NCBI GenBank assembly: GCA_025201375.1
Contig: JAIWZP010000014.1
Location: forward strand, 372,001-436,000
DNA: 64,000 bases
Direction of reading: 5' to 3'
Source of the DNA: Gongronella butleri
Taxonomy: Eukaryota; Mucoromycota; Mucoromycetes; Mucorales; Cunninghamellaceae
Shown: positions 32,397 through 43,673 of the stretch, one piece after another
Numbering within the stretch: position 1 is the stretch's first letter
Layout of the letters: each line of letters begins with the position of its first letter
The notes under the pieces: generated by a model
Seen by the model: the letters and a program-made list of their open reading frames with translations, nothing else
Databases searched by the model: none
What the model was told of the DNA's origin: nothing
Position numbers and translations under genes: made by a program

Positions 32397-35300
32397 CTAT
32401 TTGACGACGGGGGGAGGTGGTGCACGGCGGAGGAGCTGGATCTCGTGTTCTGCGTTTGTGAGCTGTGCGCGGAGTCTTGCGTGTTCTTGGTGCATTGATT
32501 TTTGCAATTGCTTGTTTTCTGTGCGCAATTGGTCCATGTTGATGCGCATGCGCGCGACGATTTGCTCTGCTTTTTGCCTTGCGGTGGCCATGGAGGCTGC
32601 GGATTCGGCGACTTGGCGCTGGAGGCGGTCATTGTCGGATGCGAGGCGTTTGATGCGCGATTCGTACTGGCGCTGGATCACACGCGTGGGCGATGGTGTC
32701 ATGGATGGCCTTGGTTTGGGCGACGCTGGCGATGATGCGCGGCTGTCACCTGATGACGCCCGCGAGCCCGCCCTTTTCACTTCCATTTGCGGCAATTGTT
32801 GCGATTGTTGCGATTGTTGCAGATTTTGTCGTTTCTCATCCTCCAATTGCTGCTGTCTGATGATTTCCTCCTGCTGGCGCACCTGCTCCTCCTGCTCATC
32901 GAGGAGACACTGCAATTGCTGCTCATAGTCGACGCGCATCTTGGTAAATTCGTCCTCTGATCGATTGAGCTGGTCCACGAGCTGCCGTTTCACGAGCCAA
33001 TCTGCCTGTGTTTGATGCAACATCTTGAGCACGTCCCTGCTCTTGCGCCGGCTGACCGTCAGGCCATGTTGTCGATACAGAGAAGAGTCGGGTCGTAAAG
33101 ATGGCGCATCGGACGCCGCCATCCGAATGGACGACGATGTGCGCGATGTCCCGGCAAGCGAATGATCTGAATCTGTCCACGAGAGCGAGTCGCGCTTGTG
33201 CAGAGACATCCTATTATGCTCATCATCGTCGTCATCCGTGCTGCTGTTGCTGGCTCTTGGCTCATCCGTCCAAACAGGAATCGTCTAATAAATAAATAAA
33301 AAAAATAGGAGAAGGCCAATGAGAAAACAGCAAGTTGGGCTCTTTTTTTTTTTTTTTTCTTTTCTTACGAGCGCCTCGACCTCGTGGTCGTCAATCACGA
33401 TGGAATCAAAAGAATTGGGCGAGCTTTGGTGCTTTTTGTCGTCGTTGTTGTTGGGCAAAATACAGGACATGGGCATGTCGCCACCTTTTGAGAACGACGT
33501 GGTAAAGAGAGACGTGGCCATGTTCTTGTCAGGGCAACTTGGCTTTGATGCATCAACCTGTGATCAAAACAAAAAAAAAAAAAAGAGAGAGAGTGAGTGA
33601 GGCGCAATTCAGGTCAATTTAAAATGGCCCACCTGCATCTTGTCACCCAATTCTCTCCCCCTTCTCGCCCCCACTCCTTTGTCGCCCCTTTTGGACTTTT
33701 GTTTCTCCATTATTACCCCTTCCTGGCCCAGCCCATTGACCACATGATTTTCCTAAAAAAGTAAAGTAAAATAAAATATGAAATATAAAAAAATGGTAAC
33801 TTGCGCACTTTTTTTCGTGGTGCATCTTACGTCGTGGCTATAGAAAGGATGGCGCGAGGTGTGGTGGTGTCGTTTGGTGCTTGTGCTTGCACGATGCACT
33901 TTAGCCATGCGCTGATGGACGGCCGGTTTGCGGTGTTTGACGGTGTGGCGGCCGGAATTGGACAGCGATGCGCGACCCGGCGGCAGTGACGATGACGGCG
34001 CGTGGAACAGGTGGTCCTGCTGCTGCTTGGCCTGTAAATACACTAGGCGATGGTGGGTCTCGGCCAGATCAAACTTCAAATCTTGGATTTGTTGCAAATA
34101 ATCGACGAGCAGCGACGTATCTGTAGACGAGCACGGGGTTGTGAGTTTCGGCGTGCTCAGCTGCGTGTCGTCGTCATCATGGATGTGCACGGGCATGGAA
34201 AACGCGCTGGTGGTGGCAGTAAATGGTGTATTTTCTACATTTTGGTCGTCTTGTGGATGGTTTTCCTGGCAAAACAAGACTTGTTGGCGCAGCAAGTCGC
34301 GTTCGCTCTGGACCTGAGCGAGGTCGCGTGCAAGGAGGGCTGCATACGACCGTACACGGTCCAATTCCGTCTTGACAAGGCCATGTTCCTCTGAAAAGCC
34401 ATGCGGGTCGTGCTGCTGCTTGCGCACAGCCGTCAATTGCAGGCGCAGCTTGGTGACCTGGTGCCGCAGGTACACGACTTCATCGTCCGAGTAATCGACG
34501 TTGATCTCGACGCGATTCTGGATGTTGCGCGCGCGATTCGCGTATTTCAATGTGTTGAGCGTCTCGGTATAATCGGCCGTGGAAGTACTGACGCACGCCA
34601 ACATCAACGTGTGGCTGTTGCCACCCAAGGAGTCCTGCAGCAGCCGCGTCAGCTTCGAATCGCGGTACGGCACATGCACCGTGCGCCGTGTTTCATCACC
34701 CAACGCGGAAATCACATTGCCAAGCGCCAAAAGACCCGTGTTGATCGAAATCCCTTCCTTTTGACGGTCCCCAAACGCGTTGGTGCGCTTCAGCTTATAT
34801 GAATAAAAAAAAATGGAAGAAAAAATACAAGGTTGAGACGCGTTTCATCCTCCTTTTCCCCTCTATTTCCTTTTTTTACCCTTTCTGAGCCTGCGAGGTC
34901 GACGAAATGGAATTTTGACACGAGTCTGCGCGGCATGGGGGCATTGTCGTCGTCGGTGTCCATGGTCTGCTGTTTAAGGCTGATGGAAAAAATGGCGTGC
35001 GACCGCGACGAGCAAAAATTCATGTCGGTGGCGCCTGTTGCACGACCAAGGGACCCACGGCTGACATATTCGAGCAATTGGCCTGCATGGTGCACTTGGA
35101 TCTCACGCACACCCGTCCAATACAGCTGCCCGTGGATATCCTCGCGGATCGCCGGCTGTTCTCTGTCTTTCTTGGTTTCCAACAAATCGACAATTTCTTC
35201 ATTATACAGCTCCAAAAACGACACGTACACCTGGAACGTGGTGTGCGCGCGCCGTTGCTCAAGACGTTCAAACAGTGTCGATGCAAATCGTTGGACAATG

Positions 35301-35906
35301 CCTAGTCAAACAAAAAAAAGTCATCAGTCCCTTTCAATCACGCGCCATTTGCTCCCAATTACCTTGGCTATCGGCGTCCAGCATGGCATCCACGGTCGTG
35401 CCCATGCTGTAGGTTTTGCCTGAGCCTGTTTGTCTACAGAAACGAGCGTGAGTCTCTCTTTTGGTTGTGCAATGATTTGGGTTTTTACCCGTATGCTAAA
35501 ACGGTGGCATTATTCCTAAGATGAAACGTTTTGTTCAATCAGCAACCGGGCGATCAATTGCAAAAAAAAAAAGGAGGGCGGGTGGTGTTACCCATCCAAA
35601 AAGCGGTCGAGGAGCGGGTTAATGCTAGTTTCAAAGACGTGTGCTTGACGGTGGTCGGGATGAAAGACAAAGTCAAACGTGAATGGGCGGTCTGTGCCCA
35701 AGAGAATCTGCGGGTCGTCCTTGGCAAAGGTGATACATTGTCGGCACTGAGCAGCTTGCTCATTGGCAGTAAGAGGGCGCACACGCAGCGCCACCCTGTG
35801 CTTGACAGGAGCAAAGGTCAGTTTGAAACGTTGTTTTTTTGGCTCGCTTTTTTTTTTTTTTTTTGCGTGCACGCCATTAAGCTTACCTCACTGCTGTTGT
35901 TTCCAT
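32397..35906 (-). CDS. Kinesin motor protein (kinesin-4-like, N-terminal motor)
   Basis: Nine exons: 35906-35887, 35795-35592, 35515-35489, 35433-35363, 35301-34880, 34793-33831, 33752-33633, 33557-33369 and 33284-32397; 967 aa. The motor occupies about residues 1-340: [12 protein letters not shown] at the start, P-loop GQTGSGKT (84-91), switch I with [11 protein letters not shown], switch [10 protein letters not shown] (to 248), and [13 protein letters not shown] at its end. Coiled coil follows from about 350, and a Gln/Glu-rich coiled coil lies in the C-terminal 296 residues. Kinesin-4 is the best match by the start of the motor and neck; members move along or cap microtubules and bind chromatin or organelles. 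Exon 1 codes for only six residues plus a split codon, and exon 3 is 27 bp. Confidence 0.92.
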
Positions 35907-36174
35907 ATCAATGCAACACCGATAAATACAACAGGAGAAGGAAAGAGAAAAGGGAGAAGCAAGATAAGGAGAAGCGTCAAGGGGAGTAAAAAGATGCAAA
36001 AAAGAAACAAAAAAGAGAAGAGCAAAGAAAAAGGAGTCGGCGCGAGCAAACACGCCTTTTTTGTTTTCGGCGCTTGGATTGGCACTCCAACGTCACACAG
36101 CGCTTTTGTACCTGAAATGCAAAAGGCGTGGCAAAAAAAAAAAAAAAAAATCTAGCTTGCACACACACGCGCGC

Positions 36175-36592
36175 GCGTGACGCGACACCCCAAAGAGTGA
36201 GGTCATCAGTGCAACTGACAGGTGAGGTGACAGATCAAAGAGCCATTTGGTGAGGATCACGCCATGGCACGGAAACCAGGTGAGAAAAAAAAAAGACGAT
36301 AAATCGACCCATCATTGGTCCCATCCATTCTTTTTTTTTGTTTTATTCTTTCATTTCCATCGACTCGACTTTTTTTTTTCTCCTTCTTGTTCCCTCGTTG
36401 TCCCTCCTCTGACTCACCCTCCCACCCGCTCCATTCGTTTTTTTTTATTCTTTTTTTTTTCCTCTCTCTCTTTTATATCGTTTCATTGCGATGACCAGCC
36501 GCTCGTCGTCGTCTCTGACGTCCTTTGTCAGGCAATTGTTCATCACGTCGCCCAAGGACAACCAGCCGGCGCAGGACGCGAAGCATACGAGA
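36175..36592 (+). repeat. Segmental duplication, copy 1 (promoter plus leader codons)
   Basis: From GCGTGACGCGACACCCC to about GCATACGAGA. It is closely similar to 43674-44105, including GTGCAAC.GACAGGTGAGGTGACA, GAGGATCACGCCATGGCACGGA, AAATCGACCCATCATTGGTC and the first ~30 codons of the downstream gene (MTSRSSSSLTSFVRQLFITS). It contains a CCAAT-type ATTGG and pyrimidine tracts ahead of the ATG at 36491. Confidence 0.9.
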
Positions 36593-37105
36593 AAGCAAAA
36601 ATTGAGCGTAACCCTCGAGGACTTGTACAATAGAAGCACGTGCACCGTCACGGTCCAGCGGCAAATGCGCGATGGATCCATCCGCCCAAAAATGCTCTCC
36701 ATTCACGTGCGGCCCGAGTGGAAAACAGGCTCAAAGGTCAAATTTCCCCGTTCCGGCGATGAACTGCCCGATGGACGCATCCAGGACCTTGTGTGTGTCA
36801 TTGATGTCCTTCCCCATCCCACATTCAAGCGTGTCGGCGACGACCTCGAACTTAGACTCAAGGTGCCCCTCTCGGACGTACTTCTTGGATTCCATCGCAC
36901 TGTCCCTCTCCTTTACAACATCGCCCTTGACATCCAATCTACTAGTACGATCCAGCCTGGCGACGTCATCCGCGTCATGGGCCGCGGCATGCCATCCTCA
37001 AAAAGTGACCACCGAGGAGACATCATTGTCAATTACACCGTCGACCTTCCCATGGAAATCTTCCGGGTACAAACATACGCCATTGCCAATGCGCTACGCG
37101 AATGA
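36491..37105 (+). CDS. DnaJ/Hsp40 C-terminal substrate-binding domain protein lacking a J domain
   Basis: Single exon, 204 aa, from the ATG at 36491 (CATTGCGATGACC) to the stop at 37105. After a Ser-rich leader of about 36 residues, the protein is the DnaJ C-terminal domain: LSVTLEDLYN, then MLSIHVRPEWKTGSKVKF (CTD I) and DLELRLKVPLSDVLLGFHR (CTD II), with no zinc-finger insert, as in type II Hsp40s. No HPD-bearing J domain is present, and none is found within ~300 bp upstream, where the kinesin gene diverges. It may bind clients or compete with full Hsp40s without stimulating Hsp70; that is inference. The leader and promoter are duplicated at 43.7 kb. Confidence 0.85.
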   Translation: MTSRSSSSLTSFVRQLFITSPKDNQPAQDAKHTRKQKLSVTLEDLYNRSTCTVTVQRQMRDGSIRPKMLSIHVRPEWKTGSKVKFPRSGDELPDGRIQDLVCVIDVLPHPTFKRVGDDLELRLKVPLSDVLLGFHRTVPLLYNIALDIQSTSTIQPGDVIRVMGRGMPSSKSDHRGDIIVNYTVDLPMEIFRVQTYAIANALRE

Positions 37106-38019
37106 CCCCTCCCTCCAACTTTTTTTTTTTTTTTTTTTTTACGTTCTACGATTCTTATGCACCCCACTCACCTATCCACTCTGCTACTCTTATTCCCTCG
37201 CGTCCCTCTTTGCCCAGAGGAAAGTCTGAACGTATACCCTTTTTATTTATTTCCATTACCTCTGCTCTCATTTTCTTTACATGACGTGATCAAATAAAAA
37301 ATGAATCGCTTTGTCTGACCATGCCCAATTGACAAACGCGACGCGATATAAAATGAACATAGAACGGTTTAACCAAAAATGCAAAATTTCGTGCATTTGC
37401 GCGAAGGGGCACAAATCTTGAGCAAAGTAATTTGAATCTTGCACCGCTAAAGCAAGGCGTGCTCTGGCACCATATTTCGTCCGATTAGCCTGCGGGATAC
37501 TTGCTGTATACGATCTTTGTAAACTTGCGAGACCGGCATCATCATTTCAACCCCCTGATTAGTTCCACAATGCTCGAGGACCACGTGATCATTTCGCGTG
37601 ACCAAACGTGCAGAACTCGCGTCTGCATCGGCGCCATGCGTTTCTCTCGAGATTCAAACATAACAATGCGTAGATTGACGACGATTTTAAGAAATTGCTA
37701 AAATCACGATTTACTCAGGGACAACCATGGACAACAAGCTCCGAAGCACGTCCCAAGGCGGAATAATGCCGCTCCACACGCGAGGAGCTTATATAATTAC
37801 GAGAGAGCACGGGCGTGTCTGAAAAACGGGAAGTTCGTCGACTCTTCAAGGCATCGCCTATGCAAATTCAAGCAGATGCGCTTTTTTCTGCTTTGTGATA
37901 TTTGAAGGATAAAAATTTTCAATTCATTGATATATTTCTGAGAGATATAAGTCCGTGGGAGAGGCAAGGAGGTGATGTGGAATAAAAAAAATATTTCATA
38001 ACTACTGGGTTATCGGCGT
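37106..38019. other. Intergenic, no gene seen
   Basis: T-run and 3' UTR to about 37300, then moderately AT-rich sequence resembling the other repeat-relic islands in texture. No frame or RNA gene is supported. Confidence 0.45.
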
Positions 38020-40195
38020 CTATGACTGTGTAATATCGCGATTTTCCATCATATTGCGGATATTTCGTGTGTGCGATTGGTGATGTACATTTAAATCATG
38101 TTTGCGCAAAAAGCTTTTTTCACAGAGAGTGCACTTATGGGGTCTGATATGAGGATCGCAATGGGCCAATTGATGCTGTTTAAAATTGTACGCGCGATGG
38201 CTGGTATAATCGCAAAATCGGCAATTGTAGGTGCGGTGGATTGTCTTATGCTTTGGAAGGCAAATTCGCTCCGCAGACTGTCCGCCGGAAGATTCTGCAT
38301 TAACGATGTGCATTTTCGCGTGGTGGCGATTCAAGCTATCCTTTCTCGAGTAACTCTTGCCACAATATCCACAAAAAAATTGTTGTTGTCTTTCGTGACG
38401 GGTGACAAAGTGCCGCTTCATATCTTGCAGTCGGGCGAACTTATTCGAGCAGCGTTGACATTTGTATGGCCACTTTTCGTTCGGTCCCGTCGCAGGATTT
38501 GCTTCCTTTTGCTGAACACGTCCATCTACAAAGCTTATGAACGATTCGCGATCAGAAGTCGATAATTCGGATAGCAAGTCGGAAGCGTCGGTTGTTTTTG
38601 AAATGATGCTTTGAATAAAATGCTGAGCTGTGCGCACCGGTATATCAACGTCCTTGGCTGCCTGTGCTACGGATGCCTTTGAACCATCTTGCGCCAGACG
38701 TCGTATCAGCTCTAGCTTGCTATTGTCTTCCAGACGTTGGTATCCAATGATCGTTTGCGGTAACTGAATACTTGAAGGCGTATGCAGTTGTTCGTACAGT
38801 CGGCCATGTGCATAATTAACAAATAAAATCCAAGACGCCTGTAGCGATTGACACCTAGTCTTGTACTCGTCATAGGTCATTGTACCAAGCCACTTGATAA
38901 ATGCCAAACACTGGGTGTTTCTTACGGCATGGATGTCAACCATCGAATCGTTAAGCGGGTGTATGGATTTTAACAACTGCTGAATCGTGTGATGTAATGT
39001 TGGGGCGCGCTCATGAAGACCAGGAAGGTCCTGTTTCAGCTGTACGTAGGGCAGGCGCTCCTGCATTTCGTTCAATATATCAGCCACATGCTTGTAGTAA
39101 CAGTGGCAGTAGTGTAGCGTCATGTCACGCCGGGTTTTTGTATATGTCGCACATGAAATTATCGTACATTGATTCATCAAATCGTCTTCGGCCATAAATA
39201 CTTGTAGCATCACTTTATCTTCATTAAAGGCGTTGCGCAGTTTCAGACCCAGTAACTTGTCAACGTTATTGAATGGAAAAGCCAGACTAATCGCTGCTCC
39301 GGAAATGACGCGCTCGCTCCCCGGAACAATATCCAGCGGCACTTCAACAGGTGCACACAGGGTGAAGGTTCTTGGATAATCTGGTATTGTACGAAGTGAA
39401 GAATGCATTGGGTGAATGAGCAGAAACGAAATAAAAAGGGTGTACTCACGGGTCACATTAACCAAGTCATTATTAAATGGAGTGGGTATGTTTGCGAGCA
39501 ATGGCACATTAGTGCTGTGCATGGGTGAGGCTGATGTTTGCGTGACCGACATGACCGGAGACGTGTTGCTGCTTTCAAGTTCAACATAAGACGAGGATGG
39601 CTCTTGGTTTCCGGTATGCATTCGCAGCTTGTTATTTTCTTTTTGCAGTTCTTCGATTTGAATCCGATACTTCTCTTCGTTTTGGATGCATTCACGAGTA
39701 AATGCCATTGCCTGTTCAATAATATGACCTTTGGATGGCCGTTGGTCGTGCTGTATATTCGGTAACAGATGCGCCAGTTGTTGAAATCGCGCGTTCAGGC
39801 CCTCACGTCTTGCGCGTTCAATGGCATTATGTTCAGCGCGTTTGTCGATCCTAGGCATTGGTGCGATGATGGAAGGTGTCGTATTCTGGCCGTCCAGCGT
39901 CGGGTTCGTTTCTGGTGTGTAAGGTATCTCAGGATATCTGTAATATCACAAAAAAAAAAAAAAGAAAGCGTTAAATACATATTCATTAGTAAATGTCGCC
40001 CATGCCACGTCATTTCAGAGATTCACACATTACTCCCTGCTTTACAAAACAATGACTCGCCTCGACTTACTTTCTTTCAGGTGGAGCGGGAGGGTCACAA
40101 AGCCCAGAAATGTCAAAACCTGGAGGCCCACTGCCTGTTGTAGTTTGCGATAAAGGCGATCCCAGTAATGTGTGCACAGGCTGCCCGTCTTGCAT
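38020..40195 (-). CDS. Composite transcription factor: bHLH + probable HTH + four C2H2 zinc fingers
   Basis: Exon 1 is 40195-40071 (ATG after a 54-base T-run on its own strand); exon 2 is 39937-38020; 680 aa without further splicing. A GTGAGTAC...CCAG segment of exactly 69 bp around 39386-39452 could be an extra in-frame intron (657 aa). The bHLH lies at about 75-135: KRAEHNAIERARREGLNARF has the His-Glu-Arg code for CACGTG-type E-boxes, and is followed by a leucine-rich helix. A segment near 475-500 (VAQAAKDVDIPVRTAQHFIQ) resembles a transposase-like helix-turn-helix. Residues ~530-670 carry four C-x2-C-x12-H-x3-4-H fingers, the first starting KCQRCSNKF. One unbroken frame joins bHLH and fingers. 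It is divergent from the membrane protein at 40.8 kb. Confidence 0.87.
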
Positions 40196-40223
40196 AGCTA
40201 AGGAGGGGAAAAAGTCCAACAAC

Positions 40224-40225
<2 letters not shown>

Positions 40226-40279
<54 letters not shown>
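40226..40279. repeat. Poly(A) tract of 54 bases
   Basis: Uninterrupted A on the + strand (T on the strand of the bHLH/C2H2 gene), 30 bases upstream of that gene's ATG. It may be a nucleosome-excluding promoter element or slippage expansion; the exact length may be uncertain because of sequencing. Confidence 0.9.
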
Positions 40280-40282
<3 letters not shown>

Positions 40283-40812
40283 GCGCTCGAGAAAATGCTC
40301 GACGATAGATTTGGTTTAGGGAGCGCCAAAGTGAATGACGCACATGATCCCGAATGGTAGTACAAACGCACACAAAAGACAAAAGACAAGCACCAAATTG
40401 CCTGCTGTATTCTCCTGCATGTGGCACTTCAAGAACGCAAAATCGGGCTTGACCTCCGCGCAAAGGCGGCTTGTTGCGCGCAATCACGAAACTGCTTTTC
40501 AAGTCAGGCGAGTACCCGAGTTACTTGTGATACAAACAAAAAAGCAGCCTTCGCCACCGCAAAAGACGGCTCATTTGTGCGCAAAAATGCAAGAATAACC
40601 CCATTTGGTATCGACTCATCAGCAGACAACAGGTGTTGGCACGGCGCGCAAAAATGTGGGAGGGGCCGCGCAAAGTGGCCCCTTTCACGCAAAAATGTGA
40701 TGTTTCTTTTTCTTTTCTTTTACTCTGACATTATCTGTACTTCACTACCACCCATTGATTTATTTCGTAAATACATCTCTTATATTACCTCCTCTCTTGA
40801 ATTTTTCTTACC

Positions 40813-41535
40813 ATGATACCAGTGAAAACCTCGAACAATCTCCTCCTGGCCTCTCTCGTCTGGATTCTTGTGACACGCCTGGGCGCAGTGGCATTTCTTG
40901 CTCCGTCGCCTGCATGGACCCTGATAACCCTGTTTGCTTTTCAAATGATCCTGTCTTTTGTGATGATGATACACATACTGTACTTGCTCTATTGTCATCC
41001 ACTCGAATTGACTCGCAAGCATTACTATTCCATGGCCGTCTTCGGTGTCTTGGCGCGTCGGTGTATGCAAGGCCAGCTCTCCGCTCACTTGGCTGGTTGG
41101 GTCCACGTTGCATATAATCAAGGAGCAGCGTCTGTTACTGTTACATCACTTTCTACCGTATCCGCCACTGATCTTACCCTTATTGTATTGCAATCCTTGG
41201 ATATGTTGGCGGCAATTATAGTCTTCGTTTATTTTTCTTGGCGGTTGCAGCTGGATGCCCCTGATTCAGATGGTGACACAATACTTGCTGTTGACGAATG
41301 TGCCCGCTGGGGAGAATGCACCAATTGCACCACACATATCGTTCTGCAAAACTGGCTGCACGTGTCACAAGGCAGCAACCCATCCCCTCGGGGACCTGAA
41401 AGCGAACAAGAACAATACGCGACCAGAGAAGACGGACAAGACACGGAAGAAGACGAGAATCTCTTTTCTGATGCTTCTTACGCCTTTGATTCTGACCGAG
41501 ATGAACATTTCTCGTCGCCAGAAGAAGCCTTTTGA
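40813..41535 (+). CDS. Predicted multi-pass membrane protein of unknown function
   Basis: Single exon, 240 aa, first ATG at 40813 after a CTTACC context. I do not recognise the family. Hydrophobic segments lie at about 9-30 (LLLASLVWILVTRLGAVAFL), 34-58 (TLITLFAFQMILSFVMMIHI), possibly 85-115, and 122-143 (LIVLQSLDMLAAIIVFVYFS). The last ~95 residues are hydrophilic with a Cys-rich spot (CARWGECTNC) and an acidic Glu/Asp/Ser tail. A four-helix protein with a cytosolic acidic tail is a reasonable reading. It shares the ~620-bp upstream region with the bHLH/C2H2 gene. It could be lineage-specific. Confidence 0.6.
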   Translation: MIPVKTSNNLLLASLVWILVTRLGAVAFLAPSPAWTLITLFAFQMILSFVMMIHILYLLYCHPLELTRKHYYSMAVFGVLARRCMQGQLSAHLAGWVHVAYNQGAASVTVTSLSTVSATDLTLIVLQSLDMLAAIIVFVYFSWRLQLDAPDSDGDTILAVDECARWGECTNCTTHIVLQNWLHVSQGSNPSPRGPESEQEQYATREDGQDTEEDENLFSDASYAFDSDRDEHFSSPEEAF

Positions 41536-43033
41536 TATTATTTGCTTTCACAGTCATTCTGCTTGACAAATAAACTGTTGGAACTCTTTTCCAAAATTTG
41601 AAACATGGTCAACTGCCCAAAATTTCTGCTATTCAGTTTGCTATGATACACGATAAACCCATGGTAGCCTACGGTTTGTTCCCAAAGCTGCACGGCGTTG
41701 TCGAGTGCAAATCTTGCCAGACGCCGTGGACATCCAAGAGCCTAAATTTCTCATTTTCCAGATCTCCGAGTGACCTCCAGGAAATTCGTGAGTTTTACTA
41801 AAGCTCGTCAATTGCTCACCATCTAATTATTACAGCGTCGCAAACGTGGTTAATTTAAACAGGAAAACCTGAAACTAGCTGGTATGATAAGAGCATCCAC
41901 CTCCCTATCAAATTGTAACCTCATTGACAAGCAATTAGCATGCAGTGGAAATGATTGGAATTTTCTAAATGCTATGCATCATCTCCAGAAACAGGCACGC
42001 TGGAAGATTTTATTTTTTTTTCCGCTTGACGTTCCCGGTGGACGGTTTCTGCACACCAAACAAATCGAACCAACGCAAGCCAAATTCAATTAACGTTCCT
42101 TGCTCAACAATGAACTACAAGCTAAACGATTCAAATTAAGATTTATAAGGCAGATTTCACGTCTCTATCGAACGAGACCTGTCGTACCTGTGTCTGACCA
42201 TAACTGGCAGAGTTATTTGCATTTTAATAAATATCTTCTATGGCCATTTACTCGCGATCTAGTGCTTGAACGGGAAAATTGAAGAGTACTTTTACAGCCA
42301 AGCCAAGAGCCAATGCATAGAATGGAATCACTTTGGAGCATTTTAAAAATTTGGGTCACCAGCCAGGTGACCCTGCCAAAACCCGGAAGTTTCAAACCAA
42401 GATTATGCTGCAAAACAACACCAACAGCGCTGCGAGACCTGCTTCTGAATTCAACCTTCTAGTCCTCCAAAACGTCATAAAAACCGGGGGTTGATCAGAC
42501 AGTTATCGACCAAAGGCAATATTTGACAAATTGGACCGATTTGCTTGCTCGCCAACTGGTGATTCAATGTGGATGATGTTTGAAATGCGACATGGTACAC
42601 ATTTGCTCATCATTTGGTTCCAGCCTAAGCATCCCTATGGGGACCACATTCGTACAGCTGCGCCATCCACGTGAAATTTTCAAGCGCGTGTAGCTAGACG
42701 ACGCACGAGGCAACCCATGTCCTGCTGCTGTAACAAAATATGCACATTTCGACGCTCTCCCGAATGAGACAGCGTGTGGCCAAAACTGATGTCGCAATCG
42801 ACGTTTCCAATTTTGCACTTTGATCACATTTATCTCGACAACTGCTCAATGGACCCCCGATTTTAAGACCACTTTGCACGGTCCACCGAGGCCAGAAAAT
42901 CGAACTGGACCAAAGTGCTAAATTACTTACTTTTCGCATTGGAGCGCAATGGCATATTCAAAAAGCGTATTTTCAAGGACGTTGCCAGTGCTCAGGTGCC
43001 ACAACTAGCTAATGTCCAGACAAAATAACAGCT
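41536..43033. repeat. Repeat-relic island
   Basis: No gene is supported. Two variants of the island motif occur: at ~42480 in reverse (CCGGGGGTTGATCAGACAGT) and at ~42830 forward (TCTCGACAACTGCTCAATGG). Frames are short, and polypyrimidine tracts are scarce compared with the genic parts. Confidence 0.5.
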
Positions 43034-43194
43034 CTAGATCCCTTTCAGGTAGCGGTGTGAACCGTTAAGAAGATCATCTAGTGCGCAAAGTTCGCAAAAC
43101 GCAAACGACAGCAAAAAGGCTAGGTTGAACAAAAAGACGCCATTTATCTTTTTACAGTGGACTAAGCATGACAAAGGGACAAAATGATAAAAGT

Positions 43195-43672
43195 CCAGGG
43201 CGGACCGGATGGCCATGAGCATGTTGTAATTTTTTAATTGCAGGCAGGCGTCGGCGACCTTTATCCAGAATTTGATCAGCTGGACACGGCGCTTAATCTC
43301 TGTTTCGCGAAAAATCGAGTCCGAGACCCAAGAGGAGATTTGTGTGCTTTTGAGAATCATAGCTTTAACGTGTATGGCAGTGCTCTCGCCGAGCTTCTTT
43401 TTGAACTCCTGGTCAATGAGCTCGTATGGGTCACCTGGCAAAACAAGGCGCTTTTCATAAGAGTCAACTGCCGAGCCAGCTCTGTGCAGTCAAAGTCGTT
43501 GATATAGATCATGCACGTGTTGTTGTGCTGTAGGGCCTTGCGCATCATGTTGCGTAGCGACCGTGCCATGATGACCGGCGAGTAATTGAGCGCGTCCGAC
43601 GACGAAGACGACGATGGGTCATTGTCATTGCCAAAAAGAGACAAATCCGAGAAAAGCGACGATCCTGACAAC
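43195..43672 (-). pseudogene. RasGEF (Cdc25-like) domain fragment, frameshifted and truncated
   Basis: The minus strand codes for a piece of a Ras guanine-nucleotide exchange domain. First comes RSLRNMMRKALQ and NDFDCTELARQLTLM, then after a one-base frame change at about 43427-43432 come PYELIDQEFKKKLG, AIHVKAMILKSTQISSWVSD and VQLIKFWIKVADACLQLKNY up to MAIRSALD. The rest of the catalytic domain, and any N-terminal region, are absent. The fragment stops almost exactly where the duplicated promoter block starts (43674). The Cdc25 family activates Ras in cAMP and growth signalling; this copy cannot make an intact domain. An intact parent is expected elsewhere in the genome. Confidence 0.85.
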
Positions 43673-43673
43673 A

